Positions 18,304 to 28,929 of a stretch of DNA of 64,000 bases are shown here, one piece after another. The DNA comes from Hirsutella rhossiliensis. Taxonomy: Eukaryota; Ascomycota; Sordariomycetes; Hypocreales; Ophiocordycipitaceae. Every line of letters starts with the position of its first letter. Within the stretch, counting starts at the first letter, position 1. The stretch lies in the NCBI RefSeq assembly GCF_020360975.1, contig NW_025408676.1, forward strand, positions 620,001 to 684,000, given 5' to 3'. The notes beneath the pieces were generated by a model, which was given only the letters and a program-made list of their open reading frames with translations, was not told where the DNA came from and ran no database searches. The translations under genes and the position numbers were made by a program.

Positions 18304-21300
18304 GTTCGGAAATGGGGCTTGCGCGCTGTGGCGGATACTTGGAATGCGAGGGAAGTAGAGCAGTGCAAAGGGGAAGAGGGCCGTGGGGGATGAAGAGGAG
18401 GAGACAAGAGCCCTAGCAGGGCCCATGGCGAGCTTTTTGAGTGCATTTCTGTTCCTGTCGATTGCCTCTTCCGCTTTGTTCGGCGCGCCTCTGTACATGC
18501 TGCGTCGGCGTTGGCGGTTATGTCTTTGTAGTCGTCGTTCTTAGTCTGCCATGGGCTTTGACGCTGCAACCAGCAACTCCCGACACACGGTGTCGCTACA
18601 GTTCCAACCACACGCTCGATGCTCTTCTTCAGCCCCAGAGAGCCGCACCATCAGATTGACGGTCGGAGAAGAGTGCGCTCAGCCTGTGCGCATAGTCTCG
18701 ACGAACTAACGGACGTGAAGAGATGCCAATTAACCCCCCGTGAGGACATCAGTGTATTCGCACACGGCAAGCAAAGGGCATGTATTCTGCGGAAGAAAAG
18801 CAAAGCGTGACTCTACAATGAGAGTAACTGTGACGGTCTCCGGGTCTCAGCCTTTGGCCATCGTCAACTTGGCGTTGTGCCAGGCCGGTCGTGGCGGACA
18901 AGGGCCATTCTTCGTCTCTTTGTCCCCACTCCCTACATGACGACAGACCACGCCGGTCTGTAGGTTTGCATTCAGGGATTTACCATTCTTTGACAATGGT
19001 ATGTCGGTTTTGCGCCGCACGCAGCGTGTCCCAAGCTTCATTACAAGTTTCATCCGTGGTGAATGGGTCGCCCATCGTGCGGTCAAACGGTGGACACTCC
19101 TTTGGCGATGCTTTGAAGGGTGCTACCCGTGCAGACCTCATTTTTAAGAGGCTTAAGCCTTTCTGATCCATCCCGAGATATGCAACATTGAAATATGTAA
19201 GAGCAGTCTGGCGAGATGGCTGTGCAAAGGAAAAGGCACAGCTCGCTCAAAGGGTCGTGCAAGGCTCGAGCTCCGAACGTCACGATGGCTTCCCCCACCC
19301 AGACAATGTCGTCCACGCATAGTAGCAAAAGAGGACAGTTCGGCGTAAGACACTTGGCCAAGTTGCTTGTCAAGCCTCGTTCTCAGCCTCTGCATAGCAA
19401 GGCAGGGCATCTGAAAACGACTTCCAAACTCTCCTGTGTCTTTCCAGCACAGCTAACAGGGCAAGATGCTGAGGTTCCACCCAGCCGGCAGAGCCCAGGT
19501 CCTTTATTTGTTAGTGTGGCAAAGAGACAGCCCCTCCAAGGCCCCGAAAAAGAGCCAAGCTCCCGAAGCTAAACAGGAGACTCGCCCACGTTGCAGATCA
19601 CTCGGCCTCGCCCCTGCGCCGGCGAGACGGGGCGCTGCTGAATACCGCCCACCCTCCTTCAGGCGGCATGAAAACTATACTGCCCCATCTACAAGGAGTT
19701 TAAGGTGCCTTGGTGCCCCTGTCTTGCCTCCGCTACAGCACAATTGGAGTGGCTGTCTTGCCTGGCCCCCCATCAGGATGCTATTTTTATCTGTGCATCT
19801 GTGTTTCTCCGCTACTCCTCCCCATAATCGCTCACTCCTCTCGCCTCTTGTCTCTGGCACTACTTATTAATACAGCCCACAAATCGGAGATAAGCTCAAG
19901 CTCCAACGGTGAGCTGGCCAGCTCGCGTGCATATGTGGCGGGGGGAGACACTTTGCCAGCGCCGCTGTCTTGGCTTTCTCTTCACTGGCTGCAGGACTTT
20001 TGGGGTGTTATGACTCTGATTATTCGTGTTGCCGAGGTTAGGGAAGCTGGGAAACTGGGAAGACACCGCGGCCGAAGAGCGCGCTTGCTAATGGTCCGAT
20101 GTGCGTTGCTCTCTATGACGACACTATCTGTGAACTCTCGAGGCTTAGATTAGGAGTGAACTAGAGGAGCAGCAGTGCAATTTGAATTTCCTCACAGGTA
20201 CAACCGAGACCATGGAGGGATAAAGAGAAGCCGGAATTGAGCTCACATGGCTCTATTCGTGCCGTCCTTCCGCTTCCTACACGCAGGAGCCGGACAACTG
20301 AAGTTGAGGCTCTTCACAGATAACACAGGACAGGGAGCAAAACGATTGGATGTAAACCAGCTTCCAGATTTTCCCATTCCCAGGATGCACTGCAGACAGG
20401 AGCGTACCGGAGCAGCGGAGAACGAACGGCCAACAAGCCGCCCAGAGACCGACCGATTCAGCCTCTCGAGCTATTACCCGGACACCAGACAGCTCAACAC
20501 CTCTTGCTGCCGCTTAGAAACAATCCCAAGAGCGGACCAGAAGGGTGGTTTGCTGGATTCAGAAAGCGTAGAATGGAAAACGCCCCTCGCACCCTGCGGC
20601 TTTTGACTTCATCGCCAGTGCCGCCTTTGGCCTGGCTCTGGGCTATTTTTGGACGCTCCGAGTTGCCGTCCATCGGCAGCATCTTCAGTGCGAAACAGCG
20701 ATCGCCCTCTCTCAAAAGTGGCCGACCAACCAGTCCGCGCGGCCAGCCATGCAAGCTCGGAAGCCTGGACGACGGACGGACAGTCCGGAATGCACCGAGG
20801 CTGGGGACGCGCAACCGCCATGCCCGTCACGCTCGTAGGCGCATTCCAGGCGAGAAATCCAAGCCGGGACGGCAACCAGGGAAAATCGATCCTTGTTGGC
20901 GCCAGCGATCGTCGAGGTCCAACCTTGATTGTCTGAGACAACATCGTCGACTGCGCCTCGTCGTCGTCCTCTGGCCTCCCTTTAAGTCCCCCTTGGCGGG
21001 TCTGGCGAGTTATGCGCAGAACAAAACCTCGTGTCTCGTCGATTGACAAAAAGTCACTCGCCCGCCATCCCATTGTTCCGTCTGGATCGCGTTCGCAGCC
21101 GCATACCGCAGCGCCCTTTTCGCCTTCGCCCTTCTTGCCGGCCGTCTCATCGTTCAACGCCCACACCCCCCCCTCGACCCCCTTTCTTCACCACCCGGAC
21201 AACCGGAGACGCCGCCCCGCCACATCTGGCAACTCGTCGACGAGCAGGGACAAGGGAAGGGTAGGGGGCGTCTTGAAGAAACTCGCCGACCAAGACATGG

Positions 21301-21470
21301 ACGCCGAGGCGCTATACTGCCCATGTCTTGCGATGCGACCTGCCACGCTCCACGGCAACGTCTTGGGTCTCTGACGCTGTCTCCGTGCCTTGGCTTGGCT
21401 TATTCGATAGCGGCGGCTGGCAGGCACGGTGGCTTTTGGCGGCGGCCGGGTGATGGGGCTGGCCACGGAA
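18304..21470. other. Long intergenic stretch, no gene recognised
   Basis: About 3.1 kb with many short open frames on both strands (for example 20609-21166 minus and 20504-21046 plus) but no domain, signal peptide or convincing exon. GC content stays high and there is no RIP-like TA enrichment. Its 3' part is the promoter region of the GPI-type gene at 21771. Confidence 0.4.
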
Positions 21471-21472
21471 GC

Positions 21473-21480
21473 TATATAAT
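21473..21480 (+). promoter_or_regulatory. Possible TATA box of the QTG-repeat protein gene
   Basis: TATATAAT about 290 bp before the ATG at 21771. The region between is CA/CT-rich and could be a ~250 nt 5' leader. Confidence 0.4.
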
Positions 21481-21770
21481 TGTCTCTTGATCGCCGTCCA
21501 AGGATTGAGGGACCATCACACTCAGCTCGCACACCAGCATCGACACAAGACATCGAGGCTGCTCCAAACAACGCGCTCGTCAACAACTCTTTATCCCTGG
21601 ACGCTGCGCCGGTCCTTGTGACAATCTCTTTCTCCTCGAACAGCGCTCAGTGGCCGATACTTTAGCTGCGCTAGACGAGACGACTTGAACGAGGGTGTGC
21701 TCTCGCAACAGCACCGCATCAGCACCCGCCTCCCACCACATCCCCTTTCTCTCCCACTACGCCCGCCAAC

Positions 21771-22415
21771 ATGGTCCGAACCATTGTCCTCACCGCTCTC
21801 GTGGCCGCCGTCGCCTCCGGCCTCCAGCTCGGCAACCCTGCCGCCGGCTCTTACATGGTCCGCAGGACGGCCGCCGGGGGGGCCGCAATCGCTGCAGTCG
21901 TCGCCACTAACGCACCCGAATCGGAATCGACCTCTTCCGAGGGAGACGGGGAAGACGCCGATTTCCAGGAGACTGGTATTCCCCAGGGCCGGCCCAATGA
22001 GACTGGTGGTCGGCAGGTGCAGGCCGAGCAGACTGGTGCCCGGCAGGCCCAGTCCGCGCAGACTGGCTTGGCCCGAGGCGGTGATGGCCAGTCTTTTGCG
22101 GATGACGACGACGCCGGCCAGACTAGCTTCGCCGATGACAGCGCGCCTACCAAGACCGGCCTGTCAGGCAACAACTCGCCCATCGAGACGGGCTTTCCCG
22201 ACGATGGCTCTGGCGCTGATCAGACCGGCTTCCCTGAGGACGGCTTCTCCGGGCAAACTGGCAACCCTCCTGGTGTCGCGGCCCCCACGGGAGGCACTGG
22301 CGCCCGGAACACGGACACGCCAGTCCTTATCAGCGAGGGGCTCGCCCGCCCCGTCGGCCGCGTTACGGTATTGCTCGGCCTCGGCGCCGTGGCCCTTGCC
22401 ATCGGTCTTTCGTGA
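21771..22415 (+). CDS. Secreted, putatively GPI-anchored protein with degenerate QTG/ETG repeats
   Basis: Single exon, 214 codons. Residues 1-17 are a signal peptide (MVRTIVLTALVAAVASG). The middle part is acidic and rich in Gly, Asp, Ser and Thr, with a short motif (Gln/Glu/Lys)-Thr-Gly recurring about nine times at 10-20 residue spacing from residue ~66 to ~170, for example DFQETGIP, AEQTGARQ, DQTGFPED and GQTGNPP. The C-terminus is a hydrophobic tail (VTVLLGLGAVALAIGLS) after a small-residue region, the layout of a GPI-attachment signal. The product is probably a cell-surface or wall protein; no enzymatic domain is seen. It faces the isoaspartate methyltransferase gene tail to tail, 425 bp apart. 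Repeat spacing is irregular, so expansion is old or has drifted. Confidence 0.8.
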   Translation: MVRTIVLTALVAAVASGLQLGNPAAGSYMVRRTAAGGAAIAAVVATNAPESESTSSEGDGEDADFQETGIPQGRPNETGGRQVQAEQTGARQAQSAQTGLARGGDGQSFADDDDAGQTSFADDSAPTKTGLSGNNSPIETGFPDDGSGADQTGFPEDGFSGQTGNPPGVAAPTGGTGARNTDTPVLISEGLARPVGRVTVLLGLGAVALAIGLS

Positions 22416-22840
22416 GCGGAACACACACCGGGGATGGGTGAGACTTGGGGTGCGAGAAAAGGTCGAGATCCGGCATCAAGGACTCGTGCCACGTAATTAG
22501 ATTGTCAACGACATGAGAAGCCTGGGCGGAGGCATGGCAGGAAGGGAGCAACATGACGTGGACTCGGCTCGCGTCAACGAATCCGCGAGGCCGAGCAGCA
22601 GCATTAGTGAAACGGTCTGATGAGTATGAGCCTGTACGAAGTCCTCTGGCAAGGCATGGCGGCAACAAATCACGTAATGTTAGCTTTCTTTATTAGTAGC
22701 AGTCTGGTAGTGTTATTGTCAACGAGTCCAAACGCATCGTCCCAATTTCCGTTCGTTTTAGGATCAAGTGTCCGATACCTGCCTGAGTCGACTGAGAGCA
22801 GCATCTTCGTCTCTCTTCATCTCGTCTGCCGTCTCTTCGC

Positions 22841-23672
22841 TCATGCTATGCTCGGGGCGTCCGTCAGGGGCACGTATCGCACGCCGAACAGTCGCTCCTT
22901 GGAGACGTTGCCCGAATCGTCCTTGGCAATGCGCCATATGTGCTGCGAGTAGCCGTCCCGGTCATCGTCTACGGGGATGAATATGCTGCGGCACAGACAA
23001 TAGCGTCCGTCAATGCTCCGAAACAGATTCGAGACCCTGTCTCTTGTCGAGCGAGAAAAGGGGGGGCAGGGGGAGCGAGCTGACATACCAGCCCGGGGAC
23101 TTGAGCTGGTCAAGCAACTGCGGGTGCACCTCGCTGGCCGACGCTCCCACATGTATCACATCCCAGCCAGTGCCGTAGGCCTCCTCGCCCTGCCTCGCGT
23201 CCTCGCAAAGGCCGAGGCGACCGTCGCCCAGCCTGAAGCGCACCCTGCCGCTGTCCAGCAGGCGGGCGCCCTCGGGGCTCTTGCGCATGTTGGCGGCGCC
23301 GAGGTCGCGCAGCTCGGGGATGTGCTCGAGGCCGACGACGAGGCCGCGCTCGCCGACCAGCTCGGCCAGCAGGTGCGTCAGGTAGCCGGAGCCGGAGCCG
23401 ACATCGAGGACGCGCGGGGCGGGCGAGGCGGGCGAGGCGGGCAGCAGGCGCGGCAGCAGGTGCTCGACGGCCGAGGCGTGCATGTGCGGGGCCGAGATGG
23501 TGGCGGCGTGGCCGATGGGCTGGGGCGAGTCCTCGTAGGGGCAGGCGGGTGCGTAGTGGGCGCGGTCGACGCGCAAGAAGGCCTCCTTGACCGACGGGTC
23601 AGTGATGAGGCCGTGGCGCCACATGTTGTCGACGAGGGCGGCGTTGGAGGCGCCCGAGCAGCGCCAGGCCAT
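22841..23672 (-). CDS. Protein-L-isoaspartate (D-aspartate) O-methyltransferase, two exons
   Basis: Exons on the minus strand are 23672-23089 and 22985-22841, with a 103 bp intron (GTATGT...GCAG) joining in frame to 242 residues. The enzyme transfers a methyl group from S-adenosylmethionine to isoaspartyl residues of aged proteins, the first step of their repair, usually in the cytosol. Visible motifs are the substrate-loop segment GHAATISAPHMHA (residues 54-66), the SAM-binding motif I VLDVGSGSGYLT (88-99), a DVIHVGA strand (171-177), and the C-terminal IFIPV...LFGVRYVPLTD signature supplied mainly by exon 2. Length equals the family norm of about 220-240. The start at Met-Ala-Trp-Arg is chosen because it matches the usual N-terminus (MAWxxSG); an upstream in-frame Met lies 7 codons earlier. 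It appears intact. Confidence 0.95.
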
Positions 23673-24076
23673 GCTGGAGGCGGGTCGTCGCACGACGAGA
23701 GGGAGCGGCGGACAGAGAGGCGAGCAGCGGCGGGAGAGACGACGAGCGAACGCGGCCCCGGGAAGTGTGGTGAGGGACGCCAGGGCAGCAGCCTTCGGGG
23801 CAGCCGATGGGCTCGGCGAGCAGCAGAGCAGAGGGCGAGGAGACGGTGTCGACGCCAGCCAACCGGCAGCTACGAGGTGGTCGGTCAGCCCTCAAGCCGA
23901 CGGACGGCATGCGGAGCAGCAGCAAGGTCGGTCGGGCCCAAAGGTGTCGTGACGGTTGTTGTCGCGACGGTAGCAAGACGTCAGGGCGACGGCGGTGACG
24001 AGTCACGGCCGGGGGGCAGAAAGGGCGGAGGGGGAGACCATGTCGTCGTCCAGGCACTGTAATTACTGTTCGGGCG
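23673..24076. other. Upstream flank of the methyltransferase gene, reaching the transposon
   Basis: GC-rich sequence with frames on both strands that mirror GC-rich codon patterns; no gene supported. The Fot1-like element inserts at 24077. Confidence 0.45.
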
Positions 24077-24078
24077 TA

Positions 24079-24179
24079 CCCGTTGATCTTGGTGTGGGGC
24101 CACAGCAGCCCAACTAAGTGTCTTCGCCACTTAGTTGGCCCAAAAAATCCGGCACAGCCCAAAAAATCCGGCACAGCAG
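24079..24179 (+). repeat. Left terminal inverted repeat of the Fot1-like element
   Basis: 101 bp, identical to the reverse complement of 26772-26872. It contains an 11 bp-arm palindrome at about 24109-24136 and a doubled 19 bp unit in its inner half; both are likely transposase-binding sites by analogy with other Tc1/mariner elements. Confidence 0.93.
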
Positions 24180-24450
24180 GGTCCTCAATTTGGGGTGCAA
24201 AATCAAGGGAAATTCTACGCTTCGCTTCATGGTGCCGTCAATGCGACTTCAAATAGCTAAAATATACATGTGATCAATAGCTGCGGATCACCTAAAGACG
24301 CAAGTAACAACGAAAAGTGAAAAAATCACGTCTTTGGGCCTATTTAGGAGCTGCCGCCTTCCAGTCGAAGAGATAGGAAGACCGCGTTTGTGAGTCCAAA
24401 TAGACGTATTATGTAGTAATTTCGCCTGTTGTGCGTCTCTGAGAGCTATT

Positions 24451-26680
24451 TTATCCATACCTGTGTTCCTGGAGCGTCTGCTGTATCTTGTTGGACGATC
24501 GGGTGCGCGGTCGAGGGCATGGTGTATCGACTACCGCTTCAACCGCTGCTAACGGCGGCGATGAGGGTATATTCTCTTGCGTGTCGAGTAAATTGTCCTC
24601 GTCTTCATCGTCGGCGCCATCCTCACTATGTTTGTCAAGATCGAGGCCTGTGAAATAGACGGTATCGTCACTGCCGGGCAACGACGACATATCTGTAAGT
24701 GGGCGAGGTCGGGTCGCTGCGCGCGCCTGACATCTCTGGCGGAGTTATTTCTCTTCGTGGTATCATAGAAAAGGATTCCTTGGATGGCTCTTTGAGCTCC
24801 CGCATGAGGGTATCGCAACTTTGCTCCAGAGTGTAGAACTCAACGTCTCGTCCCGTAAACTCTAGCCAGGGCTTAAAGTTCAATGTCTTGACTCTGCCAT
24901 TGACTAACTGCTTCTTCCCGACTTTATAGTCTTCTCGGATCTTCTGCATCTCTCCACGAACTCGTTTAAGATGCATCCTTATCTCCTGGCGCGTTTGAAG
25001 CCGGGTTTGCTTTGCCTGGAGCTCCTCATACTCCCGGGTGATGTCGGCCATGCTGGAGCTCGTGATAAACTCTCCGCGCGGCCTGACAATCTTGCCTCTC
25101 TTCATTCGATTCGCATACGCCTGGGTTCGGCTATTCTTATCGCTGACTATGCCCTGGGAATGTGACGCCATCGCGATAGACTCGGTGTTCACTTTCGCAA
25201 GAACCCGCAAGTTTTCTCGTGATGGCGAGCTCATGAGGGGCCCATACCGTTGCCGGATATCATTGAGGGCATCCGCGGCGACTTGGAAACGCGTCTCCGA
25301 GGGTAGGAGCGAGGCGTATGCAGGATTGATCGGCTGCTGTTGTCGTAGCTGCTCGTGGAGGATCTTGGTGATCACCGGCGCTGGGTCGACAGGAAAGAGG
25401 CCTGTTTTTCAAATGCCGCCATAATGTTATGCCGCGTGAAGCCAGCCTCATATACGTCCTGAAAAGCTGTGAGGAAGTTGACCCGCGAAAATGATATGTT
25501 GCCTTCTGCGAGCGACTTCCAAGCGCTTTCTGATGTGCTGACTTTAGTGGCTGGAATACCCCAACATCAAGCGGCTGCATGAGGTGGGTGGAATGTGGAG
25601 GAAAATAGCAATGATGATATCAAACTTGATACAATACTCAGCAAAGTCAAGGGTGGTATGCCCTGTAAAGCCATCCACAACAAGCAATCGGTAGATCTTC
25701 TCGTCGTCAGGCCGTTGGTTTGGCGGCGCCTCCACGCGACTCATCCCCATGTTGGGGCGCCGAAGATGCTCGTCACAGCCGAACCACTCTTCCAGCGAAT
25801 TTCCTGACTGTTTTGCTTGCGCTGACGATGCCCAAGACCAGCAGTTGAAATGCCTTGCCCACTCAAGGTGTATCTCTGCGTTGGAAAAGCCAGTTGGCGA
25901 CTGGGCAAACCGTACGCCTGTCATGATGTCGATGCCGGCCCAGTTGGTGGTAGGGTAATGTTGGAAAACAAGCCAGGGTGGAAGAGAGTCCCCCACTGCG
26001 TTAACTGAGGCAATTACCGTGCAGGATTCTCGGTTTGCTGGGTCTAAAACTCGGGGCCGGGTGCTCTTGACTCTAGTGGTGCGCGTGATGAGAACTTGGA
26101 TGCGTTCTCGCAGGCACCCAATGCGTATTCCGGCCTCGTCTTCATTCCAGATCTCTGAACTGCCAATACGGTAGCTGGTGATGATTTCTCGAAGCTTTGA
26201 GTAGAAAAATTCGACTTCTTCTACCCCGTGGGCTTCAAAGGACTTCCGGGCTCGTTCAACTGCTTTGAGATACGTCTTCGCGATCGCAGGATGACTTCCA
26301 CGCCAATTGTCAAGCCAACTTGACGAGACCGGGCGGGCATTGGGATCTCGACGCATTCTTATTGCATTTGCAACAGCTTCAAGTTGCTCTCTCGTGGCGG
26401 GCATGCCGGTGCGTTCCATCCACTGTACATACGCAACCAGGGCGTCGTCTTCGTCCTCCGTCAGCGCCAATGGACGCCCTGGAGCACGGGAAAAGGGGTT
26501 TCTTATGAAATTAATGGCTCTCTGTACGGATGAGCTCTTCACATTGTAACGGATGGCCGCATCTCGCACGGAAAGAGGCGTTCTTTTTGGTGTTGTTGAG
26601 CGACGAACATCGGCTCTGGGGTCGCGACGAGACGCCAGAACGGCTTTTGCTGCCTCCAGGGTAGCCATGTTATCTGTCAT
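24451..26680 (-). pseudogene. Frameshifted Fot1/pogo transposase
   Basis: The frame opens at Met 26680. Residues ~33-60 fit a Psq-type helix-turn-helix, ~66-140 a CENP-B/Tc5-type DNA-binding domain. The catalytic triad is visible as NEDEAG (Asp181), LLVVDGFTGH (Asp336) and MQPLD, where the last Asp falls 36 positions after the second, i.e. DD35D. The reading frame breaks just before the third Asp, at the run of A's 25602-25605 (T's in the gene sense), consistent with loss of one base. A second break lies about 25510-25525, a third about 25400-25405, and a fourth probably near 24690-24720. The remaining C-terminal part (from ~25400 down) is rich in Arg/Lys/Glu coiled-coil-like sequence and ends in an acidic tail. 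With the triad split, no active enzyme can be made from this copy. Confidence 0.88.
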
Positions 26681-26771
26681 AATGTATTCCGGCAAAAAAG
26701 ATACGTAAATAAAGTCAAGTTGCGCGAGAAAACGCGGTTGAGATGCATAGGGTTGACGTTTTGGAGGTGGG

Positions 26772-26872
26772 CTGCTGTGCCGGATTTTTTGGGCTGTGCC
26801 GGATTTTTTGGGCCAACTAAGTGGCGAAGACACTTAGTTGGGCTGCTGTGGCCCCACACCAAGATCAACGGG
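26772..26872 (-). repeat. Right terminal inverted repeat of the Fot1-like element
   Basis: 101 bp perfect inverted copy of the left end, followed by the TA duplication at 26873-26874. Confidence 0.93.
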
Positions 26873-26874
26873 TA

Positions 26875-27809
26875 ATTAGTATTAGGCGTGCTCCTTCTTG
26901 TACGCCCCGACTTCTTCGTTGGCGCATGCATGACACGGTCCGGACGTCCTGTCCAAGCCTCAGTCAGTCCTTTGGCGCACATCACATCGGCGGCGAACCC
27001 CCCGGTTCTCTGCTTTCTCCTCCTGGGTGGACCCTCGACTTCCAGAAGCAGACCCGCCGCACGGCTATAAACTATAAAGCGAGTCAACGTCATTGCATGC
27101 TCTTGTCAGGTCAATAACACCCCACACGGGGGTGCCCCTATTTTGCCTGCTGTGGCGGTATTTTCCCAGCTCGCCAACTCTCCAAGTTACGTGACGGGGG
27201 GGGGAAGGCTCGACGCAGAGATTCCGCTCACTTCCAGGCCGACTCATGCGCGATACAGCCCTCTGCTCTCTCATCTGCCCTCGAGTCAGCCAAAAGCCGC
27301 TGCTACTGGCCGAGCTCGAAGATTGCACCTTGCGCCTGTTGCATTTCCCAGCTCTTTATTCTTCGATCCTCGGCAGTGTTGAGCATTCTGTCAGACCCCT
27401 TTCATCCTCCTGTGTGCCGTTTGTATCCTCCTGGTGCCCAAAGTCCGCCTCACTCAATTCGTCGCTGGCCATTCTCCTTTAGGGAACCGCGGGCGCTACA
27501 GGCGGTTAACGGGGGCGTATACCTACATGTAAGTTAAGCTTTTCATGCGCCCGCATATGAAGCGTGTAATTCTCATGGAAGGGGGGGGGGCAACTGAAAC
27601 TAGAACTATTCATGCTATGCGAAGTATATTCGCATCGTCTACGGCCAGACATAAGTAACGAGCCTTTGTCAGTCTTTTTATCCATCAACATTCGCTCCGA
27701 GTCTGCTTTTTCCCATCGGCTACCGCCCCGTGAGTTCAACAAGTCGGACACCCGAGTCCAGCACGTTCAACATATCCATCTCCTTCTTCTCGTCACCATA
27801 TTAGCCACC
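26875..27809. other. Intergenic, no gene recognised
   Basis: Right flank of the transposon and 5' flank of the small secreted protein. The ~100 bases before 27810 are a CT/CA-rich leader. There is no coding signal otherwise. Confidence 0.5.
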
Positions 27810-28192
27810 ATGAAGTATTCCCTTGTCTTCGCGGCTTTCATCAGTCTTGCTCTCGCGTCTTCGCTAGGTTCAGGTAAAGACGCGCCGCCCATTGCCCTAC
27901 AATCGATGCATCAGCTAACAAACGGCCTGCTGCACAAGGTGCCACTGAGGGAGGAGCATTGCATCAGCCTCGGGGCAATTCTGCCGCCGCCCTAGGAGCT
28001 GGCGGTATCGTCAATGAAAATTCCGGCCCCGTTTCGAGGAGGGACGACAGTCTGGAGGCAGCGCTCAAGTCTATACGAGCGCGAGGCTCCAAGTCAGTGG
28101 GCAAGGACAAGACCAAGACTAAATCGAACCAAAAACGGGGTATTCGGGCAAAGCCCAAGCGTAACACTAGGTCAACCCATCCCCATAAATAG
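27810..28192 (+). CDS. Small secreted basic protein, two exons
   Basis: Exons 27810-27873 and 27939-28192, 105 residues. The 65 bp intron starts GTAAAG, contains GCTAAC as branch site 21 bases before its end, and ends CACAAG; the phase-1 junction joins cleanly. Unspliced, the frame would stop at 27993 after a nonsensical tail. Residues 1-18 form a signal peptide (MKYSLVFAAFISLALASS). The mature part starts Gly/Ala-rich, has a dibasic Arg-Arg at PVSRRDD that Kex2-type proteases could cut, then a strongly basic tail with KDKTKTK and KRGIRAKPKRN. There are no cysteines. If the dibasic site is cut, a ~53-residue Lys/Arg-rich peptide is released; the tail also resembles a nuclear-localisation signal. 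Secreted and small, it fits a candidate effector or antimicrobial-type peptide, but I do not recognise a family. Confidence 0.7.
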
Positions 28193-28400
28193 GGAGAGCT
28201 TGAAAGGCGGGGGCGCATCAGTTGACGTCGGTGACGGGCCTCGGTATGGGTGAGAAGACGAGAACAGGACAGGATGGAGGCCAGGATGAAGGCGGGGAAG
28301 GCGGAGACGAAAGGGAGTCGCTGCCCGTGGCAGTTAGATGGGTCGCTCACAGCGCTACGAGCTACGAGCTACGAGCTGCTCTAATAAACTCTTTTGATCT
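28193..28400. other. Short spacer before the inverted acyltransferase piece
   Basis: Contains TACGAGC in three tandem copies at about 28357-28378. One breakpoint of the acyltransferase inversion probably lies near the right edge of this stretch. Confidence 0.4.
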
Positions 28401-28412
28401 ATATTCTATGCA

Positions 28413-28915
28413 ATGAGAGATTGGCCCGGCAGCAACATCACTGGCGGCGAAAACGTCTGTGTGCAAAGCTATGGTGAGGAATATATTTTTGCCGCATGGC
28501 TTAGCATTGCTGCGACGCTGATCGTGGCTTCGGTGCAGCAACTCGCAGCGCTTCAGGGGCTCCTTGTCACGCCGCTCGCGCGATATCTCGGCGACGTTAG
28601 CTTTTCAGTTTATCTCGTTCACGTACCCGTCATCCATACACTAAGCCCTATGTGCATGCCGTATATACGGGACTTGGTTGGCGGGTGTGACGCCGGCGGC
28701 CCAGCACGCTTGGTTGCCTGGCTTCTATCCAGCGCTGTCTTGACCATCACCGTCGTTTGGATAGGCGACTGGTTTTGGCGGGCGGTGGATTCAGAGAGCG
28801 TTCGACCTTACTTGTTGCATCGAGGACCAATGTGTTCTGTCTCACCGCACGAATGGATCGACAAGGCCCCGACGACCAGGGGCAACAAAACCTTTATAGA
28901 GGCTGGGTATGCCAG
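28413..28915 (+). pseudogene. C-terminal part of an acyltransferase-3 gene, in inverted orientation
   Basis: An open frame carrying the last membrane helices of a fungal acyltransferase-3 (OafA/NodX-like) protein: an EEYIFAAWLSIAATLIV helix, then LARYLGDVSFSVYLVHVP, the family's conserved YLGxxSFxxYLvH segment, then a helix with LLSSAVLTITVVWIGDWFWR. Nothing N-terminal to this occurs upstream on the plus strand. The missing N-terminal and middle parts lie on the opposite strand just downstream (28930-29997), so a segment of about 0.5 kb has been flipped inside the gene. The frame after ~28850 is no longer family-like. Confidence 0.75.
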
Positions 28916-28929
28916 CTCGCAACTCGCCC

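Larger units (their letters stand above)
24079..26872 (-). mobile_element. Fot1/pogo-like Tc1-mariner DNA transposon with 101 bp TIRs
   Basis: A complete 2794 bp element in its boundaries. The two ends are perfect 101 bp inverted repeats (24079-24179 and 26772-26872) starting CCCGTTGATC, flanked by TA on both sides (24077-24078 and 26873-26874), the target duplication of Tc1/mariner elements. Each TIR holds an 11 bp palindrome (CCAACTAAGTG, spacer TCTTCG, CACTTAGTTGG) and two tandem copies of CCCAAAAAATCCGGCACAG. The interior encodes a minus-strand transposase related to the Fot1/pogo group. TIR identity suggests insertion was not long ago, yet the transposase is broken, so this copy is probably immobile unless helped in trans. 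Confidence 0.92.

Noticed and set aside
23013..24062. 349-codon plus-strand frame
   Set aside because: Antisense shadow of the GC-rich isoaspartate methyltransferase gene and its upstream region; low-complexity Gly/Arg/Ala composition.
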